From DATFQE01 sp963738205 (GTDB lineage: Bacteria; Actinomycetota; Thermoleophilia; Gaiellales; Gaiellaceae), in NCBI GenBank assembly GCA_963738205.1, contig CAVTVQ010000008.1, positions 1 through 64,000 of the forward strand: 64,000 bases of DNA, written 5' to 3'. The translations under genes were made by a program, and so were the position numbers. A model generated the notes under the pieces. That model was given only the letters and a program-made list of their open reading frames with translations. It was not told where the DNA came from and ran no database searches. How positions within the stretch are numbered: position 1 is the stretch's first letter; every line of letters begins with the position of its first letter. Below, piece after piece: positions 58,975-64,000 of this stretch.

Positions 58975-61473
58975 ATGGCCGAGGCCGGGCGCTCGGAGAA
59001 CGCGACCTTCCTGTTCACCGACATCGAAGGCTCCACGCGCTTGCTCGACCGACTCGGCGAGCGCTACGACGACGTCTTCGCGGTGCACCGCGCCATGCTC
59101 CGGGACGCGTTCGCGGGCGAGGCCGGGCGCGAGATCGGAACGTCCGGTGACAGCTTCTTCGTCGTCTTCGAGCAACCGGCCGGCGCCGTCGCGGCCGCCG
59201 CCACCGCTCAGCGTGCGCTGAGCGCGTACGAGTGGCCGGAAGGGGGCGAGGTGCGCGTCCGCATCGGCATCCACAGCGGCGAGGCCCGCCGGTCGGGCGA
59301 GGGCTACGTCGGCCTCGACGTGCACCGCGCCGCCCGCATCTGCGACGCGGCGCACGGCGGCCAGATCCTGCTCTCGCGGACGACCCGCGCGCTGGTACCG
59401 CAGACGCACGTCCGCGACCTCGGCGAGCACCGGCTCAAGGACCTGCCGGAGCCGCAGCCGCTCTACCAGCTCGTTGTCGAAGGCGTGCCGACCGAGTTCC
59501 CCCCGCCGCGCTCGCTGCAGGGCGCCGGCCTGGCACTGCCGGCGCCGCCGACGCCGATCGTCGGCCGTGAGCGCGAGGTCGCCGAGCTCTGCGAGCTGCT
59601 CGCCCAGGAGGACCTGCGCGCGCTCACGATCACGGGGCCGGGCGGCGCGGGTAAGACGCGGCTCGCGCTCGAAGTGGCGGCGCAGCCGTCGCTCGACTTC
59701 CCGGACGGCATCGTCTTCGTCGAGCTCGCTGCCGTCTCCGAGCCGCCGCTCGCGCTCACCGCGATCGCGCACGCCGTCGGCGTGGAGGAGAGCGCGGGCT
59801 CGCTCGAGGCCGCGCTCGAGCGCTTCCTCGTCCGCCGCAGGGCCCTGCTCGTGCTCGACAACCTCGAACAGGTGCTCGGCGCGTCACCGCTCGTCGCCCG
59901 GCTGCTGGCGGCGGCCCCGCGGCTCAAGGTGCTCGCGACCAGCCGGATCCCCTTGCGGATCCGGGGTGAGCGCGAGTTCCCGCTCGGCGGCCTCTCGACC
60001 GCTGATGCCGTGGCTCTCTTCGCCGAGCGCGCCACGGCGGTGCGGCCGGAGTTCTCCGCCGACGCTGTCGTGGCCGAGCTGTGCGCGGCGCTGGACGGGC
60101 TGCCGCTCGCGCTCGAGCTGGCGGCCGCGCGCGTGCGCGCGCTCGCACCCGAGCAGCTGCTGGGGCGGCTCTCGGATCGGCTCGGCCTGCTGGCCGGCGG
60201 TGCGCGCGACCTTCCGGAACGGCACCGCACGCTCCGGGCTGCGGTGGATTGGAGCCACGAGCTGCTCGGCCCGGCCGAGCAAGAAGCCCTCGCGCGTCTC
60301 GGCGTCTTCTCCGGCGGCTTCACGCTGACCGCGGCGGACGCCGTCTGCGGCGTGGACGTCTTCGCGCTCGAGACGCTGACCGAGCACAGCCTGCTCCGCC
60401 ACGACGGCGAGCGCTTCCACATGCTCGAGACGATCCGCGCGTACGCGCTCGAGCGGCTCGAGGAGCGTGCCGAGGGCGAGGAGGTGCGCCGCCGCCATGC
60501 GGAGCACTTCGCCGAGTTCGCCGAGGGCGCGGAGATGAAGGTGCTCCGCGGCGAGGAGCAGGCGGATTGGATCGCGCGCGTGGAGGCCGAGCACGACAAC
60601 TTGCGTGCGGCCTTGGCCTGGACTCACGACACCGAGGACGCCGAGCTCGAGCTCCGTCTGGCGGGCGCGCTGCGGGGCTTCTGGTACGTCCGCAGCTATC
60701 TCGGCGAAGGGCGGCGCTGGTATGCCCAGGCGCTCGCAGCCAACGGTGCGCAGCCGCCGGCGCTGCGGGCGAAAGCGCTGCGCGGTGCGATGAGCCTCGC
60801 CCACCGCCAGGGCCGCTTCGAGGACGCTCAGCGCTACGCCGACGAGTCACTAGAGCTGTACCGGTCGATCGACGACGACGAGGGCGTGCAGACGGCGCTC
60901 AACAACCTGGCGGCGATCGCCGTGGCACGTGGCGAGCCGGGTCGCGCCCGCGTCATGTTCGAGGAGAGCGTCGAGCACGCGGCGAGGCGCGGCGACCGCT
61001 GGGGCGAAGCGCTGACCGGCTCGAACCTCGGCTATCTGGCGCTGACGCTGGACGACCTCGAGGGCGGCGAGCGCTACCTGCGCGCCAGCCTCGACCTGCT
61101 GCGCGAGCTCGGGGCGAGCGAGGAGACGGCAATTCCGGTCCAGAACCTCGGCTTCGCTGCGTTGCGCCGCAACGACCTCGTCGAGGCCAGGGCGCTGTTC
61201 GAGGAGAGCCGCGGGCTGTCCGAGGCGGTCGGCTGGCAGGAGGGCGTCAACTACGCGCTCGTCGGCCTCGCCGCCGTGCTCGTCGGCGAGGGACGGGCCG
61301 CCGAAGCGGCGGAAGCGCTGGGCGCCGCCGAGCGAGTGCGCCGCGAAACCGGCGTCTCACTCGAGCCGCTCGAGCGCAGCGTGCATGACGACACGGTCGC
61401 AGCCGTTCGCGCCGCGCTCGGCGAGGAGGCGTACGCCGAGGCACGGGAGCGCGGCCTCGCCGCGGAGCTCTAG
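58975..61473 (+). CDS. class III cyclase - STAND NTPase - TPR fusion protein
   Basis: 832 residues. Residues 8-175 are a class III cyclase domain (ATFLFTDIEGSTRLLDRLGE, IGTSGDSFFVVFEQPAG, DVHRAARICDAAHGGQILLS). Residues about 195-480 form the STAND module: TPIVGREREVAELCELLAQE, P-loop TITGPGGAGKTRLALEVAAQ, Walker B ALLVLDNLEQVL, GLPLALELAAARV. The C-terminal half has TPR repeats (GVQTALNNLAAIAVARGEPG, TGSNLGYLALTLDDLEGGER). Probably an AfsR-like signal integrator without a DNA-binding domain. ATG 58975. Confidence 0.88.
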   Translation: MAEAGRSENATFLFTDIEGSTRLLDRLGERYDDVFAVHRAMLRDAFAGEAGREIGTSGDSFFVVFEQPAGAVAAAATAQRALSAYEWPEGGEVRVRIGIHSGEARRSGEGYVGLDVHRAARICDAAHGGQILLSRTTRALVPQTHVRDLGEHRLKDLPEPQPLYQLVVEGVPTEFPPPRSLQGAGLALPAPPTPIVGREREVAELCELLAQEDLRALTITGPGGAGKTRLALEVAAQPSLDFPDGIVFVELAAVSEPPLALTAIAHAVGVEESAGSLEAALERFLVRRRALLVLDNLEQVLGASPLVARLLAAAPRLKVLATSRIPLRIRGEREFPLGGLSTADAVALFAERATAVRPEFSADAVVAELCAALDGLPLALELAAARVRALAPEQLLGRLSDRLGLLAGGARDLPERHRTLRAAVDWSHELLGPAEQEALARLGVFSGGFTLTAADAVCGVDVFALETLTEHSLLRHDGERFHMLETIRAYALERLEERAEGEEVRRRHAEHFAEFAEGAEMKVLRGEEQADWIARVEAEHDNLRAALAWTHDTEDAELELRLAGALRGFWYVRSYLGEGRRWYAQALAANGAQPPALRAKALRGAMSLAHRQGRFEDAQRYADESLELYRSIDDDEGVQTALNNLAAIAVARGEPGRARVMFEESVEHAARRGDRWGEALTGSNLGYLALTLDDLEGGERYLRASLDLLRELGASEETAIPVQNLGFAALRRNDLVEARALFEESRGLSEAVGWQEGVNYALVGLAAVLVGEGRAAEAAEALGAAERVRRETGVSLEPLERSVHDDTVAAVRAALGEEAYAEARERGLAAEL

Positions 61474-61531
61474 CGGCAGAGGTCGCTGCGGCCGACTGCC
61501 ACAGGGTCGCGCGCGTTCTTCCCTTTTGCGA

Positions 61532-61623
61532 CGGAGCGGCGCAGGAGTCGAACCTACCCAGCCGTGGGTTACACGACCTCACGCGTTTTGAAGACGCGCT
61601 GGGCCACCGGGCCCGGCCGCTCC
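61532..61623 (-). tRNA. selC: tRNA-Sec (anticodon UCA)
   Basis: A 92-nt RNA on the minus strand with an 8-bp acceptor stem (GGAGCGGC/GCCGCTCC), discriminator G, a long D stem (GGGCCC...GGTGGCCC), anticodon loop CTTCAAA with UCA at 61589-61591, a 7-bp variable arm (GGTCGTG/CACGGCT) and T loop GGTTCGACTCC. CCA is not encoded. The 8-bp acceptor stem, long extra arm and UCA anticodon together identify the selenocysteine tRNA. selB lies 570 nt upstream on the same strand. Confidence 0.95.
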
Positions 61624-61672
61624 GCGACAAAGCCTAAGCCGCCGCCCTGCTCGAGCGCCGTAAGATCGGCCC

Positions 61673-62218
61673 CTGCACGGAGTCATCTTCACCAGCTTCC
61701 GCGACTACCTGACCGAGGCGCACGGCAGCGAGTTCGCGCGTGAGGTGTTCGCGGACGAGCCGATCTACCTCCTGAGCGAGGCGTACCCGGACGAGCGGCT
61801 GCTTGCCCTGCTGGACCGGGCCGCGGCGGGCGCCGGGAAGGACGTCGACGGCGTCCTCCACGAGTTCGGGGCTTTCACGGGCTCGACGACCTTCACGCGC
61901 CTGTACCCGGCCTTCTTCGCGGTCGCTCCCTCGGCGCGCGACTTCTTCCTCACGGTCGAGACGCGCATCCACGAGCTGGTGCGGGCGACCATTCCGAACG
62001 CGCGCCCGCCCGAGCTGGCGGTGAGCGAGCTTGGAGACGACGGGGTGGCGATCGACTACAGCTCTCCTAGGCAGCTCTGCGTGCTCCTCCGTGGGCTCGC
62101 GGAGGGCACCGCCTCGCACTACGGCGAGACGGCTCGGATCGACGAGGTCAGCTGCATGAAACGCGGCGACCCGCGCTGCAGGTTCGAGGTCCGACTCAGC
62201 CGGTCCGCCGTCGCCTGA
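61673..62218 (+). CDS. H-NOX (heme nitric-oxide/oxygen binding) protein, apparent CTG start
   Basis: 181 residues. Proximal His100 lies in VETRIHELVRATIP and the heme-propionate motif YxSxR is YSSPR (129-133), as in bacterial H-NOX sensors of NO. A C-terminal SCMKRGDPRCRFEV closes the fold. The family N-terminus (HGVIFTSFRDYL) directly follows CTG at 61673. TAA at 61661 blocks extension, and the first ATG/GTG/TTG start (about 61745) would remove 24 conserved residues. No kinase or cyclase partner is adjacent. Confidence 0.83.
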   Translation: MHGVIFTSFRDYLTEAHGSEFAREVFADEPIYLLSEAYPDERLLALLDRAAAGAGKDVDGVLHEFGAFTGSTTFTRLYPAFFAVAPSARDFFLTVETRIHELVRATIPNARPPELAVSELGDDGVAIDYSSPRQLCVLLRGLAEGTASHYGETARIDEVSCMKRGDPRCRFEVRLSRSAVA

Positions 62219-63608
62219 GCCGCCGCGCGTCTCCGACGCGGAGCGTGACGCCGTCGCCGTCGAGCCGCTCGAGCAGGAGCTGCGCGGTTCGGCGTGAGCC
62301 GCCAAGCAGGTCGCGGAAGCGGGCGAGTGTGATCGTCCCGTTCTGCTCGCACTCCGCCACCACGAGCGCGCGGGCCCGGTCGTACGCGGCGCGGTCGAGC
62401 GCGAAGCCGTCGCCGACGCGCACGAGGCGGCCCTCCTGCTCCAGCGCCGCGGCCGCGCGTGCGTCGGCGGTGCGGAAGAGCTCGCCACCCGCAAGATCGA
62501 GCGCTTCCTCGAGCGCCTTCAGTGCGTCGGGAGACGCCCGGGGCGGCTGTGGCTCGACGGCGGGGGCCCCTTCGGGCTCGGGCACGCCGCTGCGCCTGGG
62601 CGAGGGGTCGACGACGACGGCGCCGGCCACCGTCGTCCCCGCCCGGAGGATCACACGGTCGCCGGGCGCCGCCACGACAGGGTCGGCGAGGCGGAGCTGC
62701 ACGGGCAGGCCCTCGCGCCGGACGACGCGCGCGGGTGTCTCGGTGGTGCCGTGGTGGACGTGGACGCGGGCCCCGTCGGCGAGCGGCTCGAGCTCGTCCA
62801 GCGTCACGTCGAGGCGGTAGCCGACCGCGTAGGCGCCCGGCTCCACCAGCGCTACGCCGCGGCTCAGCCGGTCGCGGTCGACGCCGGTGAGCGCGACCGC
62901 GACGCGCTGGCCCGCCCCCGCCCGCTCCACCGGACGGTCGTGGATCTCGACGCTGCGGACGCGGACGGTGCGGCCCGACGGCTCGACGGCGAGCTCGTCC
63001 CCGCCGCCGATCGAGCCCGACCACAGCGTGCCGGTGGCCACCGTGCCGATCCCGCGGAGCGTGAAGACGCGGTCGACGAACAGCCGCGTCGGGCCGTCTC
63101 GCCGCCGCCGCTCGACCACGCCCGCAGCGCGCGCCAAGGCCGCGCGAAGCTCGTCGAGCCCGGCGCCGGTCTTCGCGCTCACGGCCACGACCTCCGCGCC
63201 GGGGACGAGCTCACGCGCCTCCCCGACCGCGACCTCGACGGCGTCCGCGGCGACCGCGTCTGCCTTGGTCACGGCCACGACGCCGTCGCTCACACCGAGC
63301 AGGCGCAGGATCGCAAGGTGCTCGTGCGTCTGCGGCCGAGGGCCCTCACCGGCGTCGACGACGAGCAGGAAGAGGTCGATCCCGGTCGCCCCGGCCACCA
63401 TCGTGCGGACGAACCGCTCGTGTCCGGGGACGTCGATCAGCGAGACGCTCGTCCCGTCACCCAGGTCGAGCGGTGCGTAGCCGAGCTCGATCGAGATGCC
63501 CCGCCGCTGCTCCTCGGGCAGCCGGTCTGTGTCCTTGCCGGTCAAGGCCCGCACGAGCCACGTCTTCCCGTGGTCGACGTGGCCGGCCGTGCCTACCGTG
63601 AGCGGCAT
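62196..63608 (-). CDS. selB: selenocysteine-specific elongation factor SelB (short form)
   Basis: 470 residues. GTPase domain: VGTAGHVDHGKTWLVRALTG (G1), ISIELGYAPLDLGDGTSVSL, LIDVPGHERFVRTMVAGATG (G3), VAVTKADAVAADAVEVAVGE (G4). Domains II-III follow (LRGIGTVATGTLWSGSIGGG), then only about 115 residues of winged-helix region (ALEQEGRLVRVGDGFALDRA) instead of the four winged helices in long SelB. It carries Sec-tRNA to UGA codons with a SECIS. ATG 63608; overlaps the methyltransferase stop by 16 nt. Confidence 0.92.
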   Translation of the reverse strand: MPLTVGTAGHVDHGKTWLVRALTGKDTDRLPEEQRRGISIELGYAPLDLGDGTSVSLIDVPGHERFVRTMVAGATGIDLFLLVVDAGEGPRPQTHEHLAILRLLGVSDGVVAVTKADAVAADAVEVAVGEARELVPGAEVVAVSAKTGAGLDELRAALARAAGVVERRRRDGPTRLFVDRVFTLRGIGTVATGTLWSGSIGGGDELAVEPSGRTVRVRSVEIHDRPVERAGAGQRVAVALTGVDRDRLSRGVALVEPGAYAVGYRLDVTLDELEPLADGARVHVHHGTTETPARVVRREGLPVQLRLADPVVAAPGDRVILRAGTTVAGAVVVDPSPRRSGVPEPEGAPAVEPQPPRASPDALKALEEALDLAGGELFRTADARAAAALEQEGRLVRVGDGFALDRAAYDRARALVVAECEQNGTITLARFRDLLGGSRRTAQLLLERLDGDGVTLRVGDARRLRRRRTG

Positions 63609-64000
63609 CGAGCCTCGATCAGGCCGTCCTGGATCCGCACTGGCTCGAACCCCGCGCCTGCGAGCAGCGACCGCCACTGGGTCTCGTCGCGCTCTCGTCC
63701 CGCGAACAGCGTCAGCATCAGCAGGTCGAGCCACTTGGCGCCGTGCGGCTCGTTCCCGGGCGGGATGACCGCGTCGACGATCAGCATGCGCGCGTCCGGA
63801 GGCGCGTGCTCGCCGATCGTCCGCAGGATGGCGCCCGCGCGCTCGTCGTCCCAGTCGTGGAGGATCGTGCCCAGCACGTAGACGTCGCCCTGCGGGACGC
63901 GGTCGAAGAAGTCGCCGGCCACGAACTCGATTCCCGCCGCGCCGAGCATCGCCTCGTCGCGATTCGTCTCGGGTAGGTCGAACACGACGCCGCTGAGCCC
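63593..64000 (-). CDS. SAM-dependent O-methyltransferase (Methyltransf_2 type), 5' part outside window
   Basis: C-terminal 135 residues of an O-methyltransferase: GLSGVVFDLPETNRDEAM, GDFFDRVPQGDVYVLGTILH (then DWDDERAG, with the catalytic His/Asp pair), DARMLIVDAVIPPGNEPHGA. Residues fit the caffeate/hydroxyneurosporene OMT family; the substrate is unknown. The gene continues beyond base 64000. Its stop overlaps the selB start. Confidence 0.8.
   Translation of the reverse strand, partial: GLSGVVFDLPETNRDEAMLGAAGIEFVAGDFFDRVPQGDVYVLGTILHDWDDERAGAILRTIGEHAPPDARMLIVDAVIPPGNEPHGAKWLDLLMLTLFAGRERDETQWRSLLAGAGFEPVRIQDGLIEARCRSR

Noticed and set aside
57319..59772. 817-codon minus-strand frame opposite the UbiB-like and cyclase-STAND genes
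   Set aside because: It spans two real plus-strand genes, is made of Arg/Leu/Glu-rich antisense sequence and has no recognisable domain.
61745..62218. H-NOX gene starting at the GTG near 61745
   Set aside because: It would remove the conserved first helix seen directly upstream in the same frame.

Overview
This is a GC-rich window with about 55 tightly packed genes, many starting at GTG or TTG and many coupled by ATGA/GTGA overlaps. Gene content is actinobacterial: a zinc-ligand S18, an RskA-like anti-sigma factor, PucR, class III cyclases, STAND/TPR proteins, a DUF4394 protein and a CBU_0592-type membrane protein. I infer an aerobic soil or aquatic actinobacterium, most likely of the class Thermoleophilia (Gaiellales/Solirubrobacterales). 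This rests on recollection of gene content, not on a search.

Layout. 1-5613: a minus-strand type IV pilus block (pilin-like protein, GGDEF/HD-GYP protein, PilX-like protein, PilT, prepilin). It is full of 1-nt shifts that get denser toward base 1, which looks like a poor-quality contig end. 5722-10100: small signalling and housekeeping genes (PAS-LuxR regulator, glyoxalase, cupin, MBL-fold protein, double class III cyclase domain, degenerate receiver). 10126-19681: large secreted GH15 glucoamylase/glucodextranase, an alpha/alpha-toroid protein, a collagen-like secreted protein behind a structured leader, a DUF45 metallopeptidase, a DinG-type helicase and a DUF1697 protein. 19802-25460: DUF4062-STAND-TPR protein, SnoaL-like protein, DUF4394 protein with an ECF sigma/anti-sigma pair, small membrane protein.

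25478-45199: a roughly 20-kb polyamine block. Two complete spermidine/putrescine ABC transporters (potABCD twice), two class-III aminotransferases, two aldehyde dehydrogenases, a flavin amine oxidase, a glutamylputrescine-oxidase-like FAD enzyme and a saccharopine-dehydrogenase-like protein surround one PucR regulator. Together they could import putrescine/spermidine and oxidise it through aminobutyraldehyde and GABA to succinate. A shared motif, TGGAC(A/G)-N4-GGCCAA, occurs once before the first operon and twice in the divergent promoter of the second. It is a candidate operator.

45539-51704: purine genes purQ, purS, purC, purB, purE, purD, purA on the minus strand. 51884-55299: dnaB, rplI (with a long acidic tail), rpsR, ssb, rpsF. 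55411-58949: amidase, small membrane proteins, UspA and a UbiB/ABC1 kinase-like protein. 58975-61473: a cyclase-STAND-TPR fusion. 61532-64000: tRNA-Sec(UCA), an H-NOX protein that seems to start at CTG, a short SelB and the 3' part of an O-methyltransferase. The organism therefore probably makes selenoproteins, although I found none in the window.

Apart from the damaged first 5 kb, single frameshifts break three otherwise intact genes (near 21370, 36750 and 44520). They could be assembly errors or real inactivation; the sequence alone cannot decide.
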